From JAQIBY01 sp046546095 (GTDB lineage Bacteria; Bacteroidota; Bacteroidia; Bacteroidales; ML635J-15): a DNA stretch of 45,203 nt. The stretch's first letter is position 1; each line of letters opens with the position of its first letter. The stretch is from contig JBKGYK010000017.1 in NCBI GenBank assembly GCA_046546095.1, positions 1 through 45,203 of the forward strand. Direction: 5' to 3'. Below, piece after piece: positions 15,780 through 24,786 of this stretch. A model generated the notes under the pieces. That model did not search any database and was not told where the DNA came from. It saw nothing but the letters and a program-made list of their open reading frames with translations. The position numbers and the translations under genes were made by a program.

Positions 15780-17144
15780 ATGGCAAAACCACGCAAAGCC
15801 TTTGTATGTTCTGAATGTGGTTATGAGTCTGCCAAATGGATAGGGCAGTGCCCTGCCTGCCAAAGCTGGAACAGTTTTAAAGAATTTACTGTACAAAAAT
15901 CTGCTTCATCCCGCCATACCACGGATGATGAAAAGCATATCAGCAAAGTCCACAGCCTGCAGGATATCAATGTATCATCTGCAGAACGTATGCCTTTTGG
16001 CTTCAACGAATTTAACCGTGTGCTGGGAGGTGGTCTGGTGCCGGGTACAGTGGCACTCATGGCCGGAGAGCCCGGTGTGGGTAAATCCACTTTGCTTTTG
16101 CAGCTTTTGCTGGATATCAGGAATGAAAAAACACTGTATTGTGCAGGTGAAGAGAGCCTGCAACAGGTAAAATTGAGGGCAGAACGTACAGGTGATGCTC
16201 ATTCTCATTGTTTGTTTACTGATGAAACAGATGTTGACAAGTATCTTAGCCATGTAAAAGAAACTGGTGCAAAGCTGGTGGTCGTCGATTCAATCCAGAC
16301 AAGTTTTTGCGATGATGTAGACTCGGTTGCCGGTAGCATTTCTCAGATTCGGGAGTCTGCTGCAAGAATTATCCGCTTTGCCAAGAAACATCAGGTCTCT
16401 TTTATTCTGATCGGACATATTACAAAATCAGGAAATATTGCCGGCCCCATGGTGCTGGAACACATGGTTGATCTGGTGATGCAGTTCGAAGGAGATCAGA
16501 ACAATTTTTACAGAATCCTTCGGGCAAGAAAAAACCGATTTGGCAGCACCCAGGAAATTGGTGTGTTTGAAATGAAACGCAATGGTTTGCAGGAGGTGTC
16601 AAATCCGTCAGAAATGTTTCTTACACATAAGACAGATCAACTCAGTGGTGTTGCCTATGCTGCCACCATTGAAGGGATGCGGCCTATGTTGATTGAGCTG
16701 CAGGCACTGGTGAGCAGTGCTGTTTACGGCAATCCCCAACGTACCTCCACCGGATTTGATATCCGGAGATTAAATATGCTGCTCGCAGTGCTTGAAAAAC
16801 GTGCCGGCTTCAGGCTCAACCAAAAAGATGTGTTTGTGAATATTGTGGGCGGACTTCGTTTAATTGACCCGGGTATGGATTTGCCATTGATGGCGGCCAT
16901 TTTGTCTTCTGATCAGGATATTCCCGTACCTGCAGGAACTGTTCTGTGCGGAGAAGTTGGCCTCAGTGGCGAAGTGCGACCCACAAGCAGGGTGGCCCGG
17001 CGAATATCCGAAGCTGACAGACTTGGGTTTCAGCGCATCATTGTCCCTTCAGTATCTGACAGTGATCTGCCCCAAACGGGAAAAATAAAAATTATTCAGG
17101 TGAATTCCTTATCCCGTATGATGAAAGCATTGTTCAGAGATTAA
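15780..17144 (+). CDS. radA: DNA repair protein RadA
   Basis: 454 residues. RadA (Sms) is a RecA-like helicase that processes recombination intermediates by driving branch migration. An N-terminal C4 zinc finger (FVCSECGYESAKWIGQCPAC) is followed by a RecA-type ATPase with Walker A GEPGVGKSTLL (about 97-107), VVVDSIQT as Walker B, the RadA-specific RKNRFG motif (about 250), and a C-terminal Lon-protease-like domain (FVNIVGGLRLIDPGMDLPLM, then LCGEVGLSGEVRPTSR). Full length. It converges on the PBP gene across 26 bp. Confidence 0.97.
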   Translation: MAKPRKAFVCSECGYESAKWIGQCPACQSWNSFKEFTVQKSASSRHTTDDEKHISKVHSLQDINVSSAERMPFGFNEFNRVLGGGLVPGTVALMAGEPGVGKSTLLLQLLLDIRNEKTLYCAGEESLQQVKLRAERTGDAHSHCLFTDETDVDKYLSHVKETGAKLVVVDSIQTSFCDDVDSVAGSISQIRESAARIIRFAKKHQVSFILIGHITKSGNIAGPMVLEHMVDLVMQFEGDQNNFYRILRARKNRFGSTQEIGVFEMKRNGLQEVSNPSEMFLTHKTDQLSGVAYAATIEGMRPMLIELQALVSSAVYGNPQRTSTGFDIRRLNMLLAVLEKRAGFRLNQKDVFVNIVGGLRLIDPGMDLPLMAAILSSDQDIPVPAGTVLCGEVGLSGEVRPTSRVARRISEADRLGFQRIIVPSVSDSDLPQTGKIKIIQVNSLSRMMKALFRD

Positions 17145-17146
17145 TG

Positions 17147-17169
17147 CCTGCAATGATCATTACAGCAGG
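17147..17169. terminator. Possible bidirectional hairpin between radA and the PBP gene
   Basis: CCTGC (17147-17151) pairs with GCAGG (17165-17169) around a 10-bp palindrome AATGATCATT. It occupies the whole gap between the converging stop codons. There is no T-tract, so termination is only suggested. Confidence 0.3.
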
Positions 17170-17170
17170 A

Positions 17171-19504
17171 TTATAACTGCATGGTGCTGCTGTTTTCTTT
17201 CCTCCACTTCTCACAATCAATTTCCACGTTCAGATGATCAGGTTCTGTAAACTCATCTTCCTGTGTGTACGGGAGATTTGGATTGGCATAGACCTTTTCC
17301 ATGTAGAGTGCCCAGATGGGAAGTGCCATACTTGCTCCCTGTCCCAGCCGGATGCCACGAAAATTTATGCTTCGCTCTTCGCCTCCAACCCATACACCGG
17401 ATACAAGCCGGGGGGCTATACCCATATACCAACCGTCGGAGTGATTGTTGGTCGTACCCGTTTTTCCTGCAAGCTCAGCTGTGAAATCATATTTATACCG
17501 CAGGCGTACACTTGTTCCTGAATCAACAACTCCCTTCATCAAATCTATCATCAGGTAAGCTGTTTCCTCATCCATTGCTTCCTTTTGATTTGGGGTGAAT
17601 TGTGCCAGTATATTTCCGTTTTTATCTTCAATGCGGGTTACAAAAACAGGCCGTGTATAAATACCTTCATTTGCCCATGCACCATAAGCACCGACCATTT
17701 CCTTCAGGCTTACTTCCGCTGCTCCCACACAGATGGAAGGGTAGGGGTCTATATGGCTTGAAACTCCCATCGAATTTGCCAGATCAATGACAGCCTCAGG
17801 TGAAAATTGCTTTAATACCCAGGCTGATATCTGATTCAGAGAATTGGCAAGACCATATTTTAAACTTACCATTTCTCCTTCACGCTTTGAACTGGAATAT
17901 TTTGGTGTATAAAATTCCGGTACCTGGCCTTCCGGCATTTTGAAACTTACTTCGGTATTGGGTACCTCATAACAAGGTGAATATCCGTTTTGCATGGCAA
18001 GGGTATAAATGAACGGTTTAAAAGTTGAGCCAACCTGTCGCCTTGCCAGTGAAACCATGTCGTAGCGAAAATGGCTGTAACTGTTTCCTCCGACATAAGC
18101 CTTTACATAGCCTGTGTGCGGTTCCATGCTCATGAATCCTGCGCGTAAATATTGCTTGTAATAGCGGATTGAATCCATCGGGGTCATCACGGTATCTATA
18201 TCACCATCCCAACTGAATACCTGCATGGGAACTGCTGTTTCAAAAGCCGCATCTATACTGTCTTCACTTATATTCCGGGCTTTCATTTCCCTGTAACGTT
18301 CTGAACGCTTTTTGGAGTTGTACATGATTTTTCCAATTTCGCTGTTCGTCATCTGATAAGAAAACGGGGCCTTACTGCGACCCTTTTGCTCCTTGTCGAA
18401 AGCAGGCTGCAGAAATCCGCCCATATGCTCCTGTACAGCTTCTTCAGCATACCTTTGCATGCGGGAATCAAGGGTGGTATATATTCTCAGGCCGTCACTG
18501 TAGATATCATAATTACTACCATCAGCTTTTGTATTTTTCTTACACCAGCCATAACTCGGATCATTTTCCCAGCTGATACTGTCTTCTATGAAATGTCGCT
18601 TGTCAATGTATTGTTCCGGTGCAGGCTTATTCGCTGTCAGCCACTTTCGAAGGTACTCTCTGAAATATGTTGCTTTGCCTGTGTTGTGATCAACTCTGCT
18701 AAAATTGATTCCCAAAGGCAATTGTTTGACAGAATCACAAACTGCCTCCTCAATAAAGCCATACTTTTCCATCTGGTTGAGGACGGTATTTCTGCGTGTT
18801 TTGGTTTTTTCCGGATAACGAAGCGGATTATATTTTGAAGGATTTTGCAGCATACCCACAAGCATGGCTGATTCCTGAAGGTTCAGTGAATCCGGAGTGG
18901 TGCTGAAATAAACATGGGAAGCAGATTCTATACCCACGGCAAGGTTCAAATAATCAAACTGCGTGAGGTACATGGCAATAATTTCTTCCTTGGTGTAAGA
19001 TTTTTCGAGTTTGACTGCTATTACCCACTCTCTGAGTTTTCTGTTTATCAGCTTTAGGTTGTTGTCAAGATTTTCTCTCGGAAAAATCAATTTGGATAAC
19101 TGTTGTGAGATTGTACTTCCGCCGCCTTTGAGATTACCACTGATTACACCTGAAGCAACCCTGCCCAGAGCCCTTATATCAATGCCTGAGTGTTGCCTGA
19201 AACGAATGTCTTCAGTGGCTAACAGAGCATCGACAATGTGCGGTGATAAACTGTCATATTCGGTATTGGTGCGGTTTTCCCTGAAATAACTACCGAGGAG
19301 CTCCTGATCAGCTGAAATTATTTGAGTTGCCAGATCAGTTTTGGGATTCTCCAGTTGTTCGAAACTTGGCATATGTCCCATTTTGCCATTGGCAATCATG
19401 ATAAAATAAAAAATTAAGCCCAAAATCAGCAGGCTGATTATCGACCAGAATATTAGCAGAAACCGCTTCCTGAAACGCTTTGAATATCTTTTGTTTTTCT
19501 CCAT
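17171..19504 (-). CDS. mrcA: Class A penicillin-binding protein 1A (transglycosylase/transpeptidase)
   Basis: 777 residues. A basic N terminus and one membrane anchor (about 15-38) precede a GT51 glycosyltransferase domain with catalytic Glu98 in ATEDIRFRQHSGID and the GGSTISQQL segment (about 129). The transpeptidase domain has Ser493-x-x-Lys496 (VGSTFKPF), SLN at 555-557 and KTGTT at 681-685. It polymerises and cross-links peptidoglycan on the outer face of the inner membrane. All catalytic residues are present. The gene is divergent from topA with 107 bp between start codons. Confidence 0.95.
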   Translation of the reverse strand: MEKNKRYSKRFRKRFLLIFWSIISLLILGLIFYFIMIANGKMGHMPSFEQLENPKTDLATQIISADQELLGSYFRENRTNTEYDSLSPHIVDALLATEDIRFRQHSGIDIRALGRVASGVISGNLKGGGSTISQQLSKLIFPRENLDNNLKLINRKLREWVIAVKLEKSYTKEEIIAMYLTQFDYLNLAVGIESASHVYFSTTPDSLNLQESAMLVGMLQNPSKYNPLRYPEKTKTRRNTVLNQMEKYGFIEEAVCDSVKQLPLGINFSRVDHNTGKATYFREYLRKWLTANKPAPEQYIDKRHFIEDSISWENDPSYGWCKKNTKADGSNYDIYSDGLRIYTTLDSRMQRYAEEAVQEHMGGFLQPAFDKEQKGRSKAPFSYQMTNSEIGKIMYNSKKRSERYREMKARNISEDSIDAAFETAVPMQVFSWDGDIDTVMTPMDSIRYYKQYLRAGFMSMEPHTGYVKAYVGGNSYSHFRYDMVSLARRQVGSTFKPFIYTLAMQNGYSPCYEVPNTEVSFKMPEGQVPEFYTPKYSSSKREGEMVSLKYGLANSLNQISAWVLKQFSPEAVIDLANSMGVSSHIDPYPSICVGAAEVSLKEMVGAYGAWANEGIYTRPVFVTRIEDKNGNILAQFTPNQKEAMDEETAYLMIDLMKGVVDSGTSVRLRYKYDFTAELAGKTGTTNNHSDGWYMGIAPRLVSGVWVGGEERSINFRGIRLGQGASMALPIWALYMEKVYANPNLPYTQEDEFTEPDHLNVEIDCEKWRKENSSTMQL

Positions 19505-19525
19505 TATGCTAGCTAAATCTTAAAT

Positions 19526-19537
19526 GACTAAATTAGT
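19526..19537. repeat. GACTAAATTAGT motif, copy 1
   Basis: Contains the dyad ACTAA-A-TTAGT. The same 12 bases occur at 36176-36187, also in a divergent AT-rich intergenic region. Possible operator; see findings. Confidence 0.45.
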
Positions 19538-19551
19538 TAAAATGTTTTTAA

Positions 19552-19583
19552 TTTGAACATAGCAAACTAATTTCTTTTCTTTG
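19552..19583 (+). promoter_or_regulatory. Probable topA promoter
   Basis: TTTG (19552-19555), 20-bp spacer, TTTCTTTG (19576-19583), one mismatch (A to T) in the -7 element. The topA start lies 28 bp downstream. Confidence 0.45.
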
Positions 19584-19611
19584 TAAAAATTTTAGGGAAA
19601 ATGGGAATACT

Positions 19612-21903
19612 ATGGAAGAAAATTTAGTTATTGTTGAATCCCCCGCAAAAGCCCAGACAATTAAGCGGTTTCTGGGAAAGGACTTTTTGGTTAAATCCAG
19701 TCTGGGCCACATCAGAGATCTTTCTAAAAAGGATTTTGGAATAGATATTGAAAATGATTATCAGCCTCATTATGAGATAGCACCTGACAAAAAGAAAATT
19801 GTTGCTGAATTAAAAAAGCTGACCAAAGGTGCGAAAAAGGTATGGCTCGCTTCTGATGAAGACCGGGAAGGAGAGGCCATTGCCTGGCATCTTGCCGAGG
19901 TTTTGAAGTTGCCGGATAAAAAAACACATCGCATCGTGTTTCACGAAATTACCGAATCCGCCATTCAAAACGCCATCAAAAATCCACGGGATATTGATGT
20001 GAATCTGGTCAATGCACAACAGGCCAGACGAGTGCTTGACAGGCTTGTGGGATTTAACCTTTCCCCTCTGCTTTGGAAAAAGATCAGGCCCAATTTGTCT
20101 GCCGGACGTGTGCAATCTGTTGCTGTGCGACTTGTTGTTGAGAGGGAGAGAGAAATTGCAAAATTCAAACCCGAATCTGCTTTTAGAATTCAGGCGGATT
20201 TTTTGAATAAAGCTGAAAAGCTGGTGAAGGCAGAATATTCTGTAAAGCCTGAAAAACTCAGTGAAACAAAAAAAATCCTCACTGATCTTGATAAATCGGA
20301 ATTTGAAGTGGCTGATGTACAGGTGAAGCCGGGAAAAAAGTCGCCCGCACCACCCTTTACTACATCCACCCTGCAGCAGGAGGCCAGCAGAAAACTGGGA
20401 TTTTCTGTGTCGCGCACCATGCAGGTAGCACAAAAACTTTATGAGTCAGGACACATTACCTATATGCGTACCGATTCAGTAAATCTCTCAAAACTTGCGA
20501 TGAATACTGCCAAAAATGTGATCGAGGCAGAATTTGGTAAAGAATTTTCCAAAACCCGCCAGTATAAAGGGAAAACCAAAGGGGCGCAGGAAGCACACGA
20601 GGCCATTCGCCCTACTTATATTGATAAACGTGTTGCAGGAGGATCGGCTCAGGAAAAAAGACTGTATGAGCTGATCTGGAAACGCACTGTAGCTTCTCAG
20701 ATGGCCAATGCAAGTATCGAAAAAACGCAGGTCAGAATCAACTGCAGCCAGACAAAAGATCATTTTATGGCTCAGGGTGAGGTGATTAAATTTCCCGGTT
20801 TCCTGAAGTTGTATATCGAGTCAACTGATGAAAGTAGCAAGGAGGGACCCCACGGCATTTTGCCACCTATGGAAGTAGGAGAGAAGCTGACCTACCAGAA
20901 AATAGAAGCAACAGAACGTTTCACAAATCAGCCGGCAAGATATTCTGAGGCCAGCCTGGTGCGGAAAATGGAAGAGCTCGGTATCGGAAGGCCATCAACC
21001 TATGCTCCTACTATTTCAACCATACAGCAACGCGGTTATGCCGAAAAGGGAAGTGGCGAAGGCAATACACGGCAGGTGCAAATGGTGCTCCTGCAGAATG
21101 GTAAGCTCAGTGAAACAAAGCAAAAAGAAAATTATGGGAGTGATAAAGGCAGACTGAAACCTTCATCCCTGGGTATGGTTGTCAACGATTTCCTGATGGA
21201 AAATTTTAAGGAAATTATGGATTACAGCTTTACCGCCAAAGTTGAAAAGCAATTTGATGAAATTGCCACCGGCGATATCGAATGGACAAAGATGATTGAT
21301 GAATTCTATCATCCTTTTGTCAAAAACTTAAAAGAAACAGAAGAGAAAAAAAGCAAACGCTGGGAACGTGATCTTGGAAAAGACCCCAAAACCGGAAAAC
21401 CTGTTAAGGCAAAAATCGGGCGCTATGGTCCCTATGTACAGATCGGCTCACCTGACGATGAGGAAAAACCGACCTTTGCCAGTCTGAGGAAAGGGCAGAA
21501 TGTTGAAAGCATAAATCTGGAAGAAGCTCTTGAGCTGTTTAAGTTGCCACGTAACCTCGGCGAATTTCAGGGGAATGATATTGTCATCGGCGTGGGAAGG
21601 TATGGACCCTATGTAAGATATGACAAAAAGTTCTTCAGCCTGACAGCGCAGGATGATCCGTATACCATTCAAAAGGACAGAGCCATTGAAATCATCAAAG
21701 AAGGACAGGAAAAAAACAGAAAAAAAGAAATTAAATCTTTTGATGATGATCCTGAAATGAAAATTCTTAATGGTCGTTACGGACCATATATATCATATAA
21801 GAAGAAAAATTACCGGATTCCAAAAGCAAAAAAACCGGAAGATTTAACCCATAAAGAATGTCTGGAAATCATTAATAAAAAGCAAACTAAGAAAAAAAAG
21901 TAG
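19612..21903 (+). CDS. topA: DNA topoisomerase I
   Basis: 763 residues. Type IA topoisomerase that relaxes negative supercoils. The Toprim domain begins NLVIVESPAKAQTIKRFLG and carries the acidic ASDEDREGEAIAWHL motif (about 80-94). RPNLSAGRVQSVAVRLV follows, and the catalytic Tyr is in HITYMRTDSVNLS (about 283-295). Instead of C4 zinc ribbons the C terminus has three topoisomerase C-terminal repeats with the motifs IGRYGPYVQIG, VGRYGPYVRYD and NGRYGPYISY, ending in a Lys-rich tail. This architecture is usual in Bacteroidota. Confidence 0.97.
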   Translation: MEENLVIVESPAKAQTIKRFLGKDFLVKSSLGHIRDLSKKDFGIDIENDYQPHYEIAPDKKKIVAELKKLTKGAKKVWLASDEDREGEAIAWHLAEVLKLPDKKTHRIVFHEITESAIQNAIKNPRDIDVNLVNAQQARRVLDRLVGFNLSPLLWKKIRPNLSAGRVQSVAVRLVVEREREIAKFKPESAFRIQADFLNKAEKLVKAEYSVKPEKLSETKKILTDLDKSEFEVADVQVKPGKKSPAPPFTTSTLQQEASRKLGFSVSRTMQVAQKLYESGHITYMRTDSVNLSKLAMNTAKNVIEAEFGKEFSKTRQYKGKTKGAQEAHEAIRPTYIDKRVAGGSAQEKRLYELIWKRTVASQMANASIEKTQVRINCSQTKDHFMAQGEVIKFPGFLKLYIESTDESSKEGPHGILPPMEVGEKLTYQKIEATERFTNQPARYSEASLVRKMEELGIGRPSTYAPTISTIQQRGYAEKGSGEGNTRQVQMVLLQNGKLSETKQKENYGSDKGRLKPSSLGMVVNDFLMENFKEIMDYSFTAKVEKQFDEIATGDIEWTKMIDEFYHPFVKNLKETEEKKSKRWERDLGKDPKTGKPVKAKIGRYGPYVQIGSPDDEEKPTFASLRKGQNVESINLEEALELFKLPRNLGEFQGNDIVIGVGRYGPYVRYDKKFFSLTAQDDPYTIQKDRAIEIIKEGQEKNRKKEIKSFDDDPEMKILNGRYGPYISYKKKNYRIPKAKKPEDLTHKECLEIINKKQTKKKK

Positions 21904-22019
21904 TCAGGACAGGTGGTTTGTTTTGCGCGCTTTAATAATAATGATTACCTTGTCGGCGTTAATTTGAGTGGAATGAAGTGTGATTTTTTTACATCAGATG
22001 TGCTATTTTTTTTCATAGA

Positions 22020-22052
22020 TTTTGTTTAAAGTAAAAAAATGTTGTATTTTTC
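22020..22052 (+). promoter_or_regulatory. Candidate promoter of the porPKLMN operon
   Basis: TTTTG (22020-22024), 20-bp spacer, TATTTTTC (22045-22052), one mismatch from TAnnTTTG. If used, the mRNA leader is about 150 nt and includes the inverted repeat at 22090-22133. The mismatch in the final G could mean a weak or alternative-sigma promoter. Confidence 0.4.
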
Positions 22053-22089
22053 GCTGATGTTTAAAAAGTGGTTCGGAATGAGAAGAGAG

Positions 22090-22133
22090 TTTATTAACAA
22101 TTTTTAACTTATTAACCGAAAATTGTTAATAAA
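22090..22133. promoter_or_regulatory. Perfect 15-bp inverted repeat in the por leader
   Basis: TTTATTAACAATTTT (22090-22104) and AAAATTGTTAATAAA (22119-22133) are exact reverse complements separated by 14 nt. A further TTATTAAC lies in the loop at 22109-22116. It can form an RNA stem-loop in the leader or serve as a protein-binding operator. It is not followed by a T-tract, so it is not an ordinary terminator. It lies 79 bp before porP. Confidence 0.65.
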
Positions 22134-22212
22134 GTTTGAAAATGTGTGATTTTTTTACTTATTTTACCATTTCGAGCCTGAATAAAAGAGCTATTGAATA
22201 ATATATTTAGAT

Positions 22213-23160
22213 ATGAGGCGTATAATTTTAGCGGTTTTATTAGTGGGAGCTACGGCAGGTCTTGGACTTGCTCAGAGCGATTCGCACTTTAGTTTATTTA
22301 ACTTTAATACCCTGAGTTATAATCCTGCCTATGCCGGAAGCAACGAAGCGATCTGTATTACTTCAGTGCACCGCCAGCAATGGACCGGATTTGGGGATGG
22401 CAGACCACAAACAACAGTTTTTAGTGCTGACATGCCCTTGCCGGCGATCAGCAGTGCTGTGGGCCTGAATGTAATGCAGGAAAGCATTGGTTTCGAAAAA
22501 AATCTTAACCTGTATGCCAACTATGCTTACAGAATGCCTCTTACTACAGGAACACTGAGTTTGGGACTAAGTCTTGGGCTTGTTAATAAATCCCTCGACG
22601 GAGACTGGGTTTCCCCCGGCTCCCTAGGTGGTGATCCTGTATATATAGACCCCGCTATCCCTCATATGGACAGCAAAATGGCTTTTGATGCAGGATTTGG
22701 TGCATACTACAGGTACGATAATTTCTATGCCGGAGTATCTGCATTGCACTTGCTCGAACCAAAATTTAAGTTCAATGCGAATGATGATAATCAACCAAAA
22801 CTGGCAAGACACTATTATATTGTCAGTGGATATATTTATCAATTGCCAGATCCGAGTTTTGAGGTTAAACCATCAATTCTCGTTCAAACCGATATGTCTG
22901 CTTTGCAGTTTAGCGTGAACGGACAGTTCATTTATAATAAAAAGTTCTGGGGAGGCGTTACATACAGGTACAGTGATGCTGTGGTGCCAATGGTTGGTAT
23001 CCACCTGATGAACGGAATAAGTGTAGGTTATAGTTATGACGTTGTTTTAAGTGATATAGCATCTTTCACCAGTGGTTCACACGAGCTTGTGTTACGTTAT
23101 TGTTTCAATGCAGACTTTAGCAGCACACCAGGTCGTTATCGCAGTGTAAGAAGATTGTAA
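22213..23160 (+). CDS. porP: PorP/SprF family type IX secretion outer-membrane protein
   Basis: 315 residues with a signal peptide (about 1-20, GLAQ). The mature start has the family signature FSLFNFNTLSYNPAYAGSNEAI, then HRQQWTGFGDGRPQTTVFSADMPL, followed by repeated barrel strands and a C-terminal strand (HELVLRYCFNADF). Members sit in the outer membrane and work with the type IX translocon and surface adhesins. As first gene of porP-K-L-M-N it keeps the order known from Porphyromonas. The gap to porK is 34 bp. Confidence 0.93.
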   Translation: MRRIILAVLLVGATAGLGLAQSDSHFSLFNFNTLSYNPAYAGSNEAICITSVHRQQWTGFGDGRPQTTVFSADMPLPAISSAVGLNVMQESIGFEKNLNLYANYAYRMPLTTGTLSLGLSLGLVNKSLDGDWVSPGSLGGDPVYIDPAIPHMDSKMAFDAGFGAYYRYDNFYAGVSALHLLEPKFKFNANDDNQPKLARHYYIVSGYIYQLPDPSFEVKPSILVQTDMSALQFSVNGQFIYNKKFWGGVTYRYSDAVVPMVGIHLMNGISVGYSYDVVLSDIASFTSGSHELVLRYCFNADFSSTPGRYRSVRRL

Positions 23161-23194
23161 TTTAATTTGTAGAAGCTTACTAATACCATATATT

Positions 23195-24754
23195 ATGAAG
23201 AAATTGTTGTTCATAAGCCTGATTCTAACCATTATCCTCACCAGCTGCGGCTATTATGGAAGTGGTGATCTTGTAGGCGTAGACCGTAAATCGTGGTACA
23301 CACCGGATCCTTATGGTATGTTGTTTGTCCCTCCCGGATCATACAACATGGGGCCAAGTGATGAGGATGTGCCGAATTCAATGACCGCAACCTCCAAAAC
23401 CGTTACTATGCAGGGCTTTTGGATGGACGAAACCGAAATCACCAACAGTGAATACCGGCAATTTGTCTATTGGGTCAGGGATTCAATGGCTATGACAGTG
23501 CTTGCTGAAAACCCACCGGAAAACTACGACGCGGAAGGTAGAGATTTTTTCAAAGCTGTAGATGATACCGATCCCAATGCTCTGGTGTTAGAAGCAATTG
23601 GATATGATTCTTACAACTTCGATGGATATCGTTTGCTGGACTGGCAGTCCAGAGTCGATTACGGAGACCCAACAATCAAGGCTGCATTACTTGAAAACAG
23701 TGAAATCTATCTTAAGCCTCCACCGGATGTCTATCACTTTATGAGACGAATCGATCTCAATACAAACAATTTGTACTATGAATATTTCTGGGTGGACCTG
23801 AAACAGGCCGCCAAAAAGCATAATTTCAGGGAAGATGGAAGACAGGTCGAGCAGGGAGTTGACCGCTCTTTTAATCGTGAAGAAGATGCAGGACTGCGGG
23901 TTGGCAGACACTGGAACCCCGAAACCGAAGAGTACGAAGGTACAATCAAAGACAGGGAAGAACTAAAAAACAGACGGGAATGGGAAGACTTTGAAGACAG
24001 AGAAGTCTCCAGCCAGTTTGATTTTATCATGCATGAGCGTACACCGGTTTACCCGGATACTTTATGCTGGATGAGTGACTATACATACTCCTATAACGAG
24101 CCGATGACAGAAATGTATTTCTGGCATCCTGCTTATGACTATTATCCCGTGGTTGGTGTAAGCTGGAAACAAGCCGTGGCTTTCTCCAAATGGAGATCAA
24201 TGCTGAAAAACGGATATCAAAAAGATACCAGAGATTATTATGTGAACCAGTACAGGCTTCCCACAGAATCTGAATGGGAATATGCTGCCCGCGGTGGACT
24301 TGATTTGTCAATGTACCCATGGGGAGGGCCTTATACAAGAAATTACAGCGGCTGCTTTATTGCCAACTTTAAACCCATGCGAGGTAACTATTATGATGAC
24401 GGTGGTGTACAGACACTCATGGTGGCAACTTATGACCCCAATGAATACGGACTGTATGACATGGCCGGTAATGTCGCTGAATGGACAAGAAATGCTTATG
24501 ATGAATCAGCTTACAGATTTACACATGATCTGAATCCTGATTACCAGTATTATGCACATCCCGATGATCCGCCAAACATGAAAAGAAAAGTTGTCCGGGG
24601 CGGAAGCTGGAAAGATGTGGCTTATTATATGCAAAACGGTACAAGAACGTATGAATACCAGGATTCCGCAAAATCATACATCGGATTCCGTAATGTACGA
24701 ACTTATCTCGGACGTCACCGTGATGACGGAGGATCTTATTCACAGGTTTATTAA
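23195..24754 (+). CDS. porK: Type IX secretion ring lipoprotein PorK/GldK
   Basis: 519-residue outer-membrane lipoprotein with lipobox LTSC (Cys18). It has a formylglycine-generating-enzyme (SUMF1) fold: FVPPGSYNMG, FWMDETEITNSEYRQFV, VGVSWKQAVAFSKWR, YRLPTESEWEYAARGG, GLYDMAGNVAEW, VVRGGSWKDVAYYM, and GFRNVRTYLG at the end. The two catalytic cysteines of true FGE enzymes after the GGS motif are absent, as expected for a structural PorK, which forms the large periplasmic ring with PorN. An insert of about 150 charged residues (about 110-280) separates the first FGE motifs from the rest. Confidence 0.95.
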   Translation: MKKLLFISLILTIILTSCGYYGSGDLVGVDRKSWYTPDPYGMLFVPPGSYNMGPSDEDVPNSMTATSKTVTMQGFWMDETEITNSEYRQFVYWVRDSMAMTVLAENPPENYDAEGRDFFKAVDDTDPNALVLEAIGYDSYNFDGYRLLDWQSRVDYGDPTIKAALLENSEIYLKPPPDVYHFMRRIDLNTNNLYYEYFWVDLKQAAKKHNFREDGRQVEQGVDRSFNREEDAGLRVGRHWNPETEEYEGTIKDREELKNRREWEDFEDREVSSQFDFIMHERTPVYPDTLCWMSDYTYSYNEPMTEMYFWHPAYDYYPVVGVSWKQAVAFSKWRSMLKNGYQKDTRDYYVNQYRLPTESEWEYAARGGLDLSMYPWGGPYTRNYSGCFIANFKPMRGNYYDDGGVQTLMVATYDPNEYGLYDMAGNVAEWTRNAYDESAYRFTHDLNPDYQYYAHPDDPPNMKRKVVRGGSWKDVAYYMQNGTRTYEYQDSAKSYIGFRNVRTYLGRHRDDGGSYSQVY

Positions 24755-24786
24755 TAAATAGAGGATTAACAAAAAACATCGCAACT

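Larger units (their letters stand above)
21904..22212. other. 309-bp non-coding AT-rich leader of the por operon
   Basis: No gene is evident in any frame. It holds a candidate promoter (22020-22052), a perfect 15-bp inverted repeat (22090-22133), three TTATTAAC/GTTAATAA boxes and several T-tracts. It is one of the longest non-coding gaps in the window. Confidence 0.6.
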
